56,044 bases of DNA, taken from contig JAIBBY010000031.1 of NCBI GenBank assembly GCA_019694455.1, positions 1 to 56,044 on the forward strand, given 5' to 3'. Below, one piece after another: positions 8,877-20,068 of this stretch (position 1 is its first letter; each line of letters starts with the position of its first letter). The position numbers were made by a program, and so were the translations under genes. The DNA is from Pirellulales bacterium (GTDB lineage: Bacteria > Planctomycetota > Planctomycetia > Pirellulales > JAEUIK01). The notes beneath the pieces are model-generated. The model worked only from the letters and a program-made list of their open reading frames with translations. It was not told the origin of the DNA and ran no database searches.

Positions 8877-11074
8877 CCGCGCCCCCCGGATCGCGCCGCG
8901 TGGTAGCTGTTGCGATACGCTAGCGCCTGCTCGCCCAATAGTAGCGCGAGCAGCGCCAAGAGCAGACTGTCGCTCAGTTGCAAACCCGCCAGATCGGCGC
9001 TGGCGGCATGCACGTCGTCGGCCCGCTCCAGGGTCATGCGCAGTCCCGTTAAGGCGCGCTGCAAATCGGCCGGCTCGACGATCGCCAAATCGCCTTCTTC
9101 CGGATCGACATCCACGACAAACCGGCGGCTCTCCATCCGCCCGTCGGTGGTGGTCAAGCGCGCCTCGTAAATGCCGCCTTGCGCCGGGTCTGCCAACTCC
9201 GCCAGCAGCTTGCCATCCACGCGCCGCGCGTCGTGATTGATGGTCTCGCTTTCCTCCCCCGGAATTACAAACTGCATGCGCGGCTGAAAACGCGTCCCGT
9301 CAAACTCCAGCGCAATGGGACTACCAACCAGACGCGCCGGCTTGCGCTCGTCGAGCGCGGCCAAATACGATTGCAACTCCAGCATCGCCACGACAAAGCT
9401 GGGATTGCGCCCCCAGTTGTTCCAGGTGGGCGCCGCGGTGGTGAGCATGGCCACCACCCGCCCCGCGCCAAATTTCTGCTCGATCACCAGCGGCGCTCCG
9501 TTACGCAGCCGCGCGATGACCCGCGCCTTGCTCCCCGCTTTTTGCTCCGCGTCCTTCGCCACCGTGAAATAGCGTTCCACGGAAACAGCGCTCAAAAAGC
9601 TGTTCCGCTCGCCGGCGAACACCCGAAACATCGGGTGATCGGTCACTTCCAGATCGGGCCGCTTCTCCACGGTGTCGGCGAACAATTGCGTGGGCGAGGT
9701 CACCGCGAGCGGCATCAACCCTTGGCCGTCGCGATAGAGTCGCTCGTTCACGCTCGTCGAATCGGAGGCTTCGCCCAAGAAGATGCCCAAACCTCCGCCG
9801 CCGCGCACAAACGACTCTAGCGCGGCCACTCCTGCCTCGTCAAGTTGCGCGACATTGGTGAGAAAGATCGTTTTGAAACTATCGAGCGGATGATCGACCA
9901 GATAGCGCGGCGCTTCCACCTTGGCGTCGACCCCGGTGCGAATCGCCCCGCCCGGCGACAGAGCCAGCGCCAAGAACCGCGCGCCGCTGGCCTCTGGATC
10001 GCCATCCACGATCAAGACCGGCGACCCCACTGGCACGTTGACCACCGCCGCTCGCTGATTGTCTGCCAGCACGCTGTCGGACGCCAACGAAGCCCGCACC
10101 ACATGCTCGCCCGCGGTGGGAAAGTTCACCAAAAAACGCCGCTGGGCGCTTTGCCCGGCTGGTATCTCGTCGATCACCACGGCGGGGCGATTGGCGCCAT
10201 CTTCTTGCAATGAGAGCGTCACTTCGCGGGCAGACTCGCGGCCATGATTCTTCACGGTGGCTTCCATGAAGAACGGCACGCCGGCCGCCAACATGCCGCG
10301 CTGCGGCGCCAGCGCGGTCACCGCCAAGTTTTCATGTTCCTTGTCAACGCAGCGCACCAGCCGCACCTGCGCGCCCCGGGCGTTCCACGCCGCCAACGAC
10401 TCGCGCAGCGCCTGCGGCTGTCGCCACTGGTTCGCGCGGAAATCCGAAACCAGATACAACACCACCTGCTCGCCGCGCGCGCGGTCGATCAACTTCTCGG
10501 CGGCCGCCAGGGCAGCTTGCGGGCCGCTTGCAGTTTCTGAAGGCGCCAGCGCCTTGAGTTTGACAGCCAATTCCTCGCGCAGCGCCGCGTTGATGAGGGC
10601 GGCGGTCACATCGGGCGCCGCGGCGGCGCGCGCTCCGCCGGCTCGCGAGTAACGCAGCAAGGTCAATACCTGACCGCCCCCCGCCGCGTTGGCGTGTTCG
10701 AGAATGCGCTCGATCGCCGCGCGTCCGCGATCGAATGCGCTCGCCTCGGCCCAACGATCGCTCATCGAATAACTGTCGTCCAATAGGACAACATGATGCG
10801 TTCGCGCGCCCCCGACGATGGAACCCCAGCGATTGGCCAAGATCGGCTGTGCCAGTGTTAACACCAAGGCGGCCAGAATCGCCATCCGCGCGGCCAACAG
10901 CAACAACTGCCGCAAAACCACCCAACGGCGATTCTTGCGCTGGCTCTCCAGCAAAAACTCCATCGCCGCCCACTCCACCCGGCGATGTCGCCAGAGGTTG
11001 ATCAGGTGGATCAGGATGGGCGCCGCCAGGAGCCCTAGCCCCCAGAGCAGCGCGGGATGTACGAAAGCGGGCAT
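8873..11074 (-). CDS. BatA-type membrane vWA protein
   Basis: 733 residues. The N-terminus (FVHPALLWGLGLLAAPILIH, then LWRHRRVEWAAMEFLLES) is the classic N-terminal BatA-type membrane domain, with a second helix at about 55-80. A vWA domain with DDSYSMS (99-105) follows. The centre carries a GATase-like fold (VLIVDGDPEASG ... SFVRGGGGLGIFLGE) and a C-terminal transmembrane helix (SLLLALLALLLGEQALAY). BatA-like proteins pair with MoxR and DUF58 proteins in Bacteroides aerotolerance-type operons. The order MoxR, DUF58, BatA, vWA is kept here. It lies 18 bases after the DUF58 stop. Confidence 0.9.
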   Translation of the reverse strand: MPAFVHPALLWGLGLLAAPILIHLINLWRHRRVEWAAMEFLLESQRKNRRWVVLRQLLLLAARMAILAALVLTLAQPILANRWGSIVGGARTHHVVLLDDSYSMSDRWAEASAFDRGRAAIERILEHANAAGGGQVLTLLRYSRAGGARAAAAPDVTAALINAALREELAVKLKALAPSETASGPQAALAAAEKLIDRARGEQVVLYLVSDFRANQWRQPQALRESLAAWNARGAQVRLVRCVDKEHENLAVTALAPQRGMLAAGVPFFMEATVKNHGRESAREVTLSLQEDGANRPAVVIDEIPAGQSAQRRFLVNFPTAGEHVVRASLASDSVLADNQRAAVVNVPVGSPVLIVDGDPEASGARFLALALSPGGAIRTGVDAKVEAPRYLVDHPLDSFKTIFLTNVAQLDEAGVAALESFVRGGGGLGIFLGEASDSTSVNERLYRDGQGLMPLAVTSPTQLFADTVEKRPDLEVTDHPMFRVFAGERNSFLSAVSVERYFTVAKDAEQKAGSKARVIARLRNGAPLVIEQKFGAGRVVAMLTTAAPTWNNWGRNPSFVVAMLELQSYLAALDERKPARLVGSPIALEFDGTRFQPRMQFVIPGEESETINHDARRVDGKLLAELADPAQGGIYEARLTTTDGRMESRRFVVDVDPEEGDLAIVEPADLQRALTGLRMTLERADDVHAASADLAGLQLSDSLLLALLALLLGEQALAYRNSYHAARSGGRG

Positions 11075-11963
11075 GATGCGAAGCGTTCCCTATCAATTCC
11101 TGTGATGCATGCCCAATCGGTTGCTCAAATAAGTCGCCAGTGCCGCGTCGAGCGGCTGGCTGGTCCGCAGCAGCGCGTAATCGACGGTGTGCTGCGCCGC
11201 GCGGCGGCGCACGTCGTCCAAGAACCGCGACAGCGCCTCCAGGTAGCCTTCGCGCAGCGCCCGTGGATTGCAATTCAAAAAGTCGGTCGACTCCAAGCCT
11301 TCGAAGCGCGTCGGACCGTTGAAGGGAAAGTCCAATTCGTCGTCATCCATGACGTGCAGCAGCATGACGTCGTGCCCACGCTGGCGCAGCATGCGCAGGC
11401 CCTTGAACAGGCTGTCGCGATCCGTGAGCAGGTCGGAAATTAAAATCATCATGCCGCGCTTGGGGTAGCTTTCGGCCACCTCCGCCAATATTGGCCCGAG
11501 CGACGTCTTATTGGCCGGCCGATGCACGTCGAGCGATTGGATGATCGATTGCAAATGATTGCGTTTGGCCGCCAGCGGCACTTTAGCGCGCACCTGCTCG
11601 TCGAACGACACGCAACCCACGGCGTCTTGCTGCAAGATCGCCAAAAAAGCGAGGCTCACGGCCAGTGTGCAGGCGTAGTCGTATTTGTTGAGCGCGCCGG
11701 TTCCGTAGCGCATGCTTTGCGAGGCGTCGACCAACAGCGTCGCGCGCAAGTTGGTCTCTTCCTCGAATTGCTTGACATAGAGCCGGTCTTGCCGCCCCCA
11801 CACCTTCCAATCGACATGGCGCAAGTCGTCGCCCGGCGTGTACTCGCGGTGCTGCGCAAACTCCACCGACTGCCCAAAGTAGGGGCTGCGGTGCATTCCC
11901 GATAAAAAGCCTTCGACGATATGCCGCGCGCGCAGTTCCAGTCGCGCAATCCGGGCAATCGCC

Positions 11964-13016
<1,053 letters not shown>

Positions 13017-13061
13017 TGAGTGCTCGGATTGCTGGGAAACTAGTGCGCGGCAAACGCCGCG

Positions 13062-14126
13062 TCAGCGTTGATAGATCGGCAGATAGGCCTTTTCGAGTTG
13101 CAAGATCACCAGATTGGTCGCCGTGGTGTAAACCGGCCCCACGTAGCCTTGCGACCAGGAGCCATCGGGCGATTGTTCGTTGATCAACTTCGCGACGACT
13201 TTATCGCGGTAGTCATCCCAGGTGTTTCCCCCCTCGCGGTACAACACCTGCGAATAGTAGTAGTGCGCGTAATGCCAGTGGCCAAAACCTTGATTGTTGA
13301 TGTTCGCCAAATTTTTCTGGCAGTAATCCATCAGCTTCGGCACAAATTCGTCGTCGTACTCTCCGGCGTTGAACAGACAGGAAATGGCCGCTGCCGTGAT
13401 CGCTGGTCGCGCGCCGCCCCCCTGCGAACTGTATTGCACGCCGCCGTCCGGCAGCGTGCAGCGCTTGATATAGCCAATCGCCTTGTCGATCACCTCCTTC
13501 GGCACCGGGATGCCGGCGTTGCGACAACCGCGCAGCGCCTGCACCTGGGTGATGGTGGTCGAGCCTTCGTCGCGGTCCCCGCCGTCTTTGGCGCTGACAT
13601 ACCCCCAGCCTCCGGCCGGCGTCTGCGCTTCGCCGCTGAACTGCGCCGCGCGCGTGAGCACATCGACCAAGGTCTGCCGACGGTCAAGGTCTTCTTCGTC
13701 TCCCAATACCTGCGACAAGAACAGCATGGAAAAACCATGCCCATACGTATAACGATTGTCACGGGTCGGATCGCCGATCAACCCATTCGATCGGCTGCGG
13801 CTAACGATGTAGTCGACCGCTCGACGAATGTTCTCAGCATACTTGCCTTGCGTGGTGGTCGAGCCTTCGGCCAACAAGGCCATGCCCGCCAACGCTGTCA
13901 TGGCGGTGGGATACTGTCCATTGTTGGCGCCCCAATGGCCAAGGCGCGATTGCGTGGTCGCCAGCCAATCGAGCCCGCGCGACACCGATCGCTCCAACCG
14001 CGGATCAAGATCGGCCGCGCAGCAAATCGGCGCCCGCATGCCGCCGGCACAAACAAGCGCCAACATCGCCACGAGCCAACAGAACTTGCTCAAACAATGC
14101 GCTCCACCGCTAGAGGTTCGATCCAT
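13062..14126 (-). CDS. Secreted prenyltransferase/squalene-cyclase-like alpha-barrel protein
   Basis: 354 residues with a signal peptide (FCWLVAMLALVCAGG, ending near CCAA). The mature part has QW-like repeats of the terpenoid-cyclase/prenyltransferase alpha-alpha toroid fold (WLATTQSRLGHWG, TPAGGWGYVSAKDGG, CTLPDGGVQYSS, QSPDGSWSQGYVG). The DXDD motif of true squalene-hopene cyclases is absent and the protein is about half their length, so a terpene cyclase activity is unlikely. Planctomycetes encode many such secreted copies without known function. The ATG start overlaps the 3' end of the upstream giant gene by 37 bases. Confidence 0.88.
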   Translation of the reverse strand: MDRTSSGGAHCLSKFCWLVAMLALVCAGGMRAPICCAADLDPRLERSVSRGLDWLATTQSRLGHWGANNGQYPTAMTALAGMALLAEGSTTTQGKYAENIRRAVDYIVSRSRSNGLIGDPTRDNRYTYGHGFSMLFLSQVLGDEEDLDRRQTLVDVLTRAAQFSGEAQTPAGGWGYVSAKDGGDRDEGSTTITQVQALRGCRNAGIPVPKEVIDKAIGYIKRCTLPDGGVQYSSQGGGARPAITAAAISCLFNAGEYDDEFVPKLMDYCQKNLANINNQGFGHWHYAHYYYSQVLYREGGNTWDDYRDKVVAKLINEQSPDGSWSQGYVGPVYTTATNLVILQLEKAYLPIYQR

Positions 14127-17100
14127 CCCAAACTATCCACTCTGATTGCGCTTCGCCGTGGCCACAAGTGGCCCTGGTCCTCGGGCGATGGCTCCTGCTT
14201 CGCTTCCGCCGGCGGCGCTTCTGCCGGCTCCGCCGCTGCCGCCTCACCAGCCTCTTGCGGCGGTAGGGTATCTGCCGGTTCGCCCGGCTTTTCCGCCGCG
14301 TCTGCCGCGGCCGCTTCCTCCTCGGGCCGCATTGGCTCGTCGGTGAACTTCATGCGCACGCTATGGCGCAGCAGCTTTAGTTCAACGATCTGTTCTTCCG
14401 GACGCGAATCAATTTCGAAAATTCCGATATGACCGGCCATTTTTTCTTGATACGCCACCTTGCCGGTTCGCTTGTCGAGGCACATGACCGAAGTGTAGGG
14501 CTGCGTGTTCACGTTGCCCTGCGCCGCCTGCCGCTCGTAGACACGCGATGCGAAGACCAGCACTGGCAATTCGCGCGGCTGGTCGAGCGTCAGCCCTTGC
14601 TTGTCAATGGACGCCTGCCACAGCTTCTGTCCGGTCTTACGATCGAACGCGTAGGCCATGCCATTCAACAACGGATTGTTGAGCACTCCCGGCACGGCTT
14701 GAACCGAAATGCCATCTTGACCATGGGCCCACGCGCGGTTGGTGAACAACAACACCCGCTCGCGCGAACCGAGCAGATAGATCTCGGACAGCCGCGGCTC
14801 GGCCTCGATTTCGCAATCGACCAGCGTCTTGCCATCGACTAGTGAAATGAGCGTGAACTGTCCCTTGGGATCGACGATCCCCAGCAGTTCCTGATCGAGC
14901 TGATACGCTTTGGCATGAAACGAAAACTCGCGCCGCCAGATCGGCTTTTGCTCCCACAGATCGGTCATCTCGAACACGTGCTTGCCCTGCGACAGTTGCC
15001 AACTGATGAGCCGCCGTCCCTGCGCGAGCACGCGCTGATTGACCGGCATCACCGGCCGGCGCCCCAATTCGTGCCCGTCGATCGCGCTGAGCACCACCGC
15101 CTCCATGGCGTTGGGCGGCACAATGAACAGCAGTTCGTCGTCGCCGAACACCTCGCTGGCCGGCTCCACATCGCCGCGCGTCCATAGCGTGTCGCCGCTG
15201 AGCGGATCGACCACCACCAGCTCGCGCGCTCGTTGAAAGCAAAAGTAGCTCGCGGTCAATTCTCCCAACACCGCGACCGGTCGACCAAAGCCATCGCTAA
15301 CCAAGTTGCGCCGCTGGCCCCATTGCAACTCAATTTGGCGAACGTGGACCCCCACGTTGTTGGCGATGCCAGGCAAGCCCTCAGATAAGTCTTGCGTCCA
15401 CAACACCCGGGCCATGCCGGCCGGTCCCGTGGCCAAAGTGTCGATCGCCAAAATCTGTTGTCCCAGCGAAACCATCACCAAATTGCCGACGGCCCGCGCC
15501 TGCAACACGCTCGGATTCAAGTTCTGTCGCATCATCGACTCGGCAAGCGACGCCTTCCAGCGTTCGCGGCCGTGGCCATCGCGGCCCACCAGGGTTTGCC
15601 GATCTTGCGACATTTCGATGGTCATTTCCTGCGGATAAATGTCGCTGCCTCCCAACAGCTCCGCTTGGAAATATCGTGCGGTCGCCGCCTGTCGATCATC
15701 GCGCTCCTTGATAATCCGTCCGCGCGGCCATATGTCTTGGTCAACGTGCTGCAATCGCTCATCTTGCGACAGCGTCTCTCGCCATTGGCGCCCCGTCTTG
15801 CCCTCCAGGCATACCGCATCCGCTAGCTCGCCAGACAGCCGACGCGCATAGCTGGCCGCCGATTCAGGACGCCCCGCCTGCAACATCAATTGGGCGAGGC
15901 GAACCGTCGCTTGTCGCGACAAGACGGCGTCGCCGCCGGCGGCCACCTGTCGCCATGTAAGTTCCGCCGCCAACCAATCTCCGGCCGTGCCCAAGCGATC
16001 GGCCAGTTCTGCCCGCGCGCGTTCGGTGCTGGGGTGGAATCCAAAGTAGCGCGACACGCGTTTCAGTTCGTCGGCATTGCGTGTGGCCAAGGCCACGGCG
16101 ACTCGGTCCGTAATGAGTTGATCCACGGCCGCCCGATCGGCGCCGGCCAGCGAAGCGTACATCGACGCCAATCCGGCCTGCGCCCAGCGATCGCGCCGCG
16201 CGCGCAAGATGTCGCTCACCTTTTCCAACCCCTCGGCCACGGGCTGATCGGCCAATTGGGCATAGAGGTCAAATGCCGCGCGCGCATTGCCCTTCTTCTG
16301 CATCCCCTCGGCCATCAAGCGCAAGTAGCGGCTCTTCTCCTCCGGCGTGCTGACCAGCGATTGAAGTTCGGGGCCGGCATCGGCGTACTTTTCAAAGTCT
16401 TCGCCAATCGCGTCAAACAGCGCGTCGACCAATAGATTGCGAATGCGCGGCGTCTGCGCTATCTGGTGGGCCTTGCGCAGATCGACCACCGCGGCGGCCG
16501 TGTCGCCATGATGCAGCGCCAACGCCCCGCGCTGCGCCAAAGCCTCGGCATCGGCCGGATTCTTCTCCAGCGCCGCGGCCACTTGCTGCTGCAGCGTCTC
16601 CAATTCAAAGAAGACTTCCAATGCCTCCGCGGATTGCGACAAGATCATCCCTTGATGGGCGACCAGGTTGCCGGGCGCTTCTCCCTTGCGCGACCGCGAC
16701 CGCTCAATCAATTTGCCGGTGGTTACGTCGATCGTGAGCACTTCGGCGCTGGTGACCGGCAAATAATACCGATCTCCCGACAGGAAACCGCGCCCGCTGG
16801 GACTGGCGCCGCCGGGCAACCGCAGCGGCTCAACCCACGCAGGTTGGCCATCTTCCAAACGCAGCGCTTGCATGCCGCTCCGTCCGACCAACAACACGCG
16901 CCCGTCATGTACGCCCGCCACATACAAGTTCTCTCCGCGCGGCTGCTTCCAGGCCAATGTCCCATCCAAGAGGTTCAGGCAATGGATTTCTCCCGACTCT
17001 AGCGGCGTGACAATCACACGTCCGTCGGCGATGGTGGCGGCGCTGTCCATCCAGCGATCCGCCTCGTCGCGCGGCCTGCCGGCAAACATCATCACCGCGC

Positions 17101-18973
17101 CAATCCTGCGCCCGATTCCGTTGGGTTGGCTGGCCAGTTGGTTCGGATACAGATGCCCCCACAGCAGGGTCCGCGTCGTCAGGTCAATTGCCACCACGGC
17201 GCCCGAACCGGTGGGGCAAATCAACACGCCATCGGCGTACGACGGAGAGACGCCGCTAAACCGCCGCGCGGGATCTTGCAGCACATCAAGTTCCACCACC
17301 GCCAACTGCTGCGCCCATTCGACTTTGCCGGTGCGCGCGTCGATCGCGACCAGCCGAATTTCGCCGTTCAGCTCAGCCAGTGCGTACACGTTGTCCTGCA
17401 ACGGCAATGGCGGACCCAAAAAGAACGCGCCCGCCATCTCCAGTTCGTATTCCCCGCGCGGGCCCCCCAGCTCCCATTTCAACTTGCCGGTGCGAATATC
17501 GTGAGCCGCCAATCGATTGAAGCTCCGTGGCCAGGCCGGCGCCGGCACCCGCCTACCATTGGGCAGCACCACCATTTTCAAGTGCGCGGCGCCGGGCAGA
17601 TGAAAATTCAAGTCCTCGACGCTGAAGACATACTCGCCGTCGCTCGACAAGCATCCATAGGTCAGATCGTCCCACAACCGTTGATCAACTAGCGACACCA
17701 CTTGCGCCGCGTTCCCCTGCTGCGCGATGGCGCCTTGCAAGTCGGTCACTTCTTCCCACTCGTCTTCCACCGGCACGTTCCACAGCCGCTTCCCGCTCTT
17801 GAAGTCAACTGCTAACAACGTCGTCACGGTGCGCATCAGCACCACATCGTTCACCACCAAGGGATGCAAGGCGGGCAGCGCCGTAAAACTCGCGTCGAGA
17901 TAAGTATGCCGCAGTTGACGCACCAGCTTTTCGACGCCTGGCTCCTCGGCGACCGGAATCCACCAGGTGTTCCCCTCATGGTCCAACAGAGGCGAGCCGC
18001 CGTGTGTCTTGGCGTTGCGCGCCGGGTCGCCGCGGTACATGGTCCACTGATCCTTGGCGGTCGTCGCAATGTGCCCGTCGTCGCCGATCTGGCGGTTGAG
18101 CCACGCCAGCGCCTGATCGTCTGCGTCAAACCACTCGATCTCTTCGCCGCCGATTGCGACCTTGCCCCCTGCGTATCTTTGCTTCGCGCGCAGTAGAGTC
18201 TCTCGCGCGGCATCCTCCATGCCTGCCCGCGCCCACGCCGCGGCGGCCTGTAGCGACAGGCCCGGTTCCAGCGCGGCGGTGTCTCCCGAATCGGCAAGCC
18301 GGCGAAAGCAGAGCGCGGCGGCGAGCGGTCGATCGTGATCGAAGTGATACGCGCCGAGCAAATACGTGGCGCTGCGACCAGCTTTGGTGTGAAAGAAGCG
18401 TCGCGACACATCGGCCAGCGCTTGCCAGTCGCGCCGCTCGAGCGCGTCGTTCAACAGTTGCTCGGCTTCGGCGCCGTATTGCAACTCGTACACTTCGCGC
18501 GCCTCGCGCGGCATGCGGGCCAGGATCGATTGCGCTTCGGCCTTCAGGCTGCGATGCAGCGCGGCCTCGCTATCGGCCTGATAAAAGAAGTCTTCCGGCG
18601 CGCCGATCAGCGTCCCCAAGGAGCGGACCGCCTCGCTGTAGCGCTTCTCTTCCAGAAAGCGCTGCGCCTTCTTGAGTAGTTGCTCCGACTCGCGATCCTT
18701 GGCGAACACGACCGACTCCTGTCCCTCGCCGGCCGACATGACATTCATTTGCAAGTTGCGTCCCGGCACAAAACCCCGCCCGGGCTGGACCTGCACATTG
18801 AGTCGGATCTGATTCTTTGGTTGCGCTGGCGGAGCGTTGGGCTGTTCTTTGGCGGGCGCTTCATCCGCGGCCTGAGCCGGCGGAGGCTCGGCCTGGCACA
18901 GCGCGGGCGCTTGGCAACAACAGACCGACAGCCAAAGCAGGGCAGAACGCCCAGCAACCGATCGAAGATCCAC
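14090..18973 (-). CDS. Giant secreted TPR / PQQ beta-propeller protein
   Basis: 1627 residues. I set the start at a GTG (18973) with AGGAG seven bases upstream; it places a signal peptide (SALLWLSVCCCQAPALCQA) at the N-terminus. The frame stays open to 19192, but that extension is basic and lacks a signal. After an Ala/Pro-rich linker come TPR-like helices, then a first PQQ-type propeller with repeated blades (AVDFKSGKRLWN, AIDARTGKVEWAQ, CLNLLDGTLAWKQ, TIDVTTGKLIERS), a central TPR block (ALEKNPADAEALAQRGALAL) and a second propeller (VVDPLSGDTLWTRG, AFDRKTGQKLWQA, CLDKRTGKVAYQE). The end is acidic and Ala/Pro-rich. No quinoprotein catalytic residues are evident; a protein-interaction scaffold is more likely. 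First gene of the minus-strand cluster. Confidence 0.88.
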   Translation of the reverse strand: MDLRSVAGRSALLWLSVCCCQAPALCQAEPPPAQAADEAPAKEQPNAPPAQPKNQIRLNVQVQPGRGFVPGRNLQMNVMSAGEGQESVVFAKDRESEQLLKKAQRFLEEKRYSEAVRSLGTLIGAPEDFFYQADSEAALHRSLKAEAQSILARMPREAREVYELQYGAEAEQLLNDALERRDWQALADVSRRFFHTKAGRSATYLLGAYHFDHDRPLAAALCFRRLADSGDTAALEPGLSLQAAAAWARAGMEDAARETLLRAKQRYAGGKVAIGGEEIEWFDADDQALAWLNRQIGDDGHIATTAKDQWTMYRGDPARNAKTHGGSPLLDHEGNTWWIPVAEEPGVEKLVRQLRHTYLDASFTALPALHPLVVNDVVLMRTVTTLLAVDFKSGKRLWNVPVEDEWEEVTDLQGAIAQQGNAAQVVSLVDQRLWDDLTYGCLSSDGEYVFSVEDLNFHLPGAAHLKMVVLPNGRRVPAPAWPRSFNRLAAHDIRTGKLKWELGGPRGEYELEMAGAFFLGPPLPLQDNVYALAELNGEIRLVAIDARTGKVEWAQQLAVVELDVLQDPARRFSGVSPSYADGVLICPTGSGAVVAIDLTTRTLLWGHLYPNQLASQPNGIGRRIGAVMMFAGRPRDEADRWMDSAATIADGRVIVTPLESGEIHCLNLLDGTLAWKQPRGENLYVAGVHDGRVLLVGRSGMQALRLEDGQPAWVEPLRLPGGASPSGRGFLSGDRYYLPVTSAEVLTIDVTTGKLIERSRSRKGEAPGNLVAHQGMILSQSAEALEVFFELETLQQQVAAALEKNPADAEALAQRGALALHHGDTAAAVVDLRKAHQIAQTPRIRNLLVDALFDAIGEDFEKYADAGPELQSLVSTPEEKSRYLRLMAEGMQKKGNARAAFDLYAQLADQPVAEGLEKVSDILRARRDRWAQAGLASMYASLAGADRAAVDQLITDRVAVALATRNADELKRVSRYFGFHPSTERARAELADRLGTAGDWLAAELTWRQVAAGGDAVLSRQATVRLAQLMLQAGRPESAASYARRLSGELADAVCLEGKTGRQWRETLSQDERLQHVDQDIWPRGRIIKERDDRQAATARYFQAELLGGSDIYPQEMTIEMSQDRQTLVGRDGHGRERWKASLAESMMRQNLNPSVLQARAVGNLVMVSLGQQILAIDTLATGPAGMARVLWTQDLSEGLPGIANNVGVHVRQIELQWGQRRNLVSDGFGRPVAVLGELTASYFCFQRARELVVVDPLSGDTLWTRGDVEPASEVFGDDELLFIVPPNAMEAVVLSAIDGHELGRRPVMPVNQRVLAQGRRLISWQLSQGKHVFEMTDLWEQKPIWRREFSFHAKAYQLDQELLGIVDPKGQFTLISLVDGKTLVDCEIEAEPRLSEIYLLGSRERVLLFTNRAWAHGQDGISVQAVPGVLNNPLLNGMAYAFDRKTGQKLWQASIDKQGLTLDQPRELPVLVFASRVYERQAAQGNVNTQPYTSVMCLDKRTGKVAYQEKMAGHIGIFEIDSRPEEQIVELKLLRHSVRMKFTDEPMRPEEEAAAADAAEKPGEPADTLPPQEAGEAAAAEPAEAPPAEAKQEPSPEDQGHLWPRRSAIRVDSLGWIEPLAVERIV

Positions 18974-19055
18974 AGCACGACTCCTGGGCGCGAATCCACT
19001 CAGCCGCGTGCCGTATCCGATCCGCACGCGCGACGTTAAAGGCCGTCTGAGTTTT

Positions 19056-19085
19056 ATCTTACGCGCAGTCCGCAAAGCTTGACAA
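19056..19085 (-). promoter_or_regulatory. Candidate sigma-70 promoter of the minus-strand cluster
   Basis: Read on the minus strand: TTGTCA, 18 bases, TAAGAT. Five of six bases match the -35 consensus and four of six the -10. It would leave a leader of about 75 bases before the GTG at 18973. This is pattern matching only, and planctomycete promoters are not well defined. Confidence 0.45.
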
Positions 19086-19333
19086 CCAGCGGCAATCGAC
19101 AGGAGCGTGTCCCGACCGGTCTGGGACCGCATATTCGGCAGGCTCGCGCGGGCGAGGCGGCAAAGTTTCTCGTGTTTTTCCAGCTTTTTCACCGCACTTG
19201 GCGTTTCTCGGAGCTAGCTTTTTGTCGAGTGGCGGCTCTGTCGAAACGGCGTCGCGTACTCCTGGACCAGCGAATTCGGCCGCCATCGCGCGAGGATCAG
19301 GCCGTTTTTGCCGGTTTTTCAGGGGTTTTACGC

Positions 19334-19361
19334 TTGCTTTTTCGATTTGACTGTTTCTAAT
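19334..19361 (+). promoter_or_regulatory. Candidate promoter of the HU-like gene
   Basis: TTGCTT, 16 bases, TCTAAT (five of six to the -10 consensus), about 80 bases before the start codon. The -35 match is weak, so the call is tentative. Confidence 0.3.
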
Positions 19362-19441
19362 CATCCCGTCCGCTAGCGGATGAGTCGTGTTTCGATTCCC
19401 ACCCTATTTCCATGCCGTTGTGCAGGGAGGATTTTGCAGCT

Positions 19442-19780
19442 ATGGCGAAGGCCCCAGCGAAGAAACCGAGCGCCAAGGCGCCGTCGAAGAGTGAGGTTCT
19501 CAACAACATTGCCGAGGCCACTGGCTTGGCCAAGAAGGAAGTTAGCGCCGTCCTCGACGCGCTAACCAGCGAAATCGAAAAGGCTCTCGGCAAAAAAGGG
19601 AATGGCGTGTTCCAGATTCCTGGCCTGGTGAAAATCACCAAGCAACAGGTTGCGGCCCGCCCTGCCCAAAAGAACGTGCCCAATCCGTTCAAGCCAGGGG
19701 AGTTGATGGACCGCCCGGCCAAGGCCGCGTACAGCAAGGTCAAGGTCCGCGCCCTCAAGAACCTCAAGGGCATGGTCTGA
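19442..19780 (+). CDS. HU-like DNA-binding protein with Lys/Ala-rich N-tail
   Basis: 112 residues. Residues 15-112 fit the HU/IHF fold: two N-terminal helices (SKSEVLNNIAEATGLAKKEV, SAVLDALTSEIEKAL), a GVFQIPGLVKI strand and an arm region (QKNVPNPFKPGELM) ending in KVKVRALKNLK. The first 16 residues (MAKAPAKKPSAKAPSK) are a basic tail resembling histone H1 repeats. The ATG at 19442 has GGGAGG about 11 bases upstream; an upstream in-frame start at 19412 would lie before that site and is less likely. It should bind and bend DNA as a nucleoid protein. Confidence 0.93.
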   Translation: MAKAPAKKPSAKAPSKSEVLNNIAEATGLAKKEVSAVLDALTSEIEKALGKKGNGVFQIPGLVKITKQQVAARPAQKNVPNPFKPGELMDRPAKAAYSKVKVRALKNLKGMV

Positions 19781-19799
19781 ACCAACCGGCGGGACGACA

Positions 19800-19834
19800 T
19801 TCGGCGCTAATAGCCGCGCTCCCGGCTAGCCGAA
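19800..19834 (+). terminator. Possible hairpin terminator after the HU-like gene
   Basis: Outer stem TTCGG/CCGAA and inner stem TAGCC/GGCTA around an 8-base loop, 20 bases after the stop codon. The two arms are joined by unpaired bases and no T-run follows, so termination is only a guess. Confidence 0.25.
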
Positions 19835-20068
19835 CTTAGCACCGCTTGCAATTTACGAATCTGTGACTGGTCGGGCGTACGGTTTGTGCGCCGGTCAATC
19901 GTACGTCCGATCGGTCCCGATTCGCGTCTCCGGTAAAAAAAAAACGCTTGCCGCCCAGTGGCGCCAGGTTCGCGACGCGCGCTGTGAACCAACCGCTCCA
20001 CAGCAAATTTGAAAGCCCAATTATCCATCGGGCGCGGCTTCGCTCAGCGGCCATACAGCGACGGCAAA

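Larger units (their letters stand above)
18974..19441. other. Divergent intergenic region
   Basis: 468 bases between the giant beta-propeller gene (leftward) and the HU-like gene (rightward). I see no coding region; the leftward open frame continuing to 19192 is basic and lacks a signal peptide. It holds one good candidate promoter for each direction and a T-rich stretch near 19300-19360. Confidence 0.6.

Noticed and set aside
13062..14126. Squalene-hopene cyclase for hopanoid synthesis
   Set aside because: Protein is about half the length of true cyclases, is secreted and lacks the DXDD catalytic motif.
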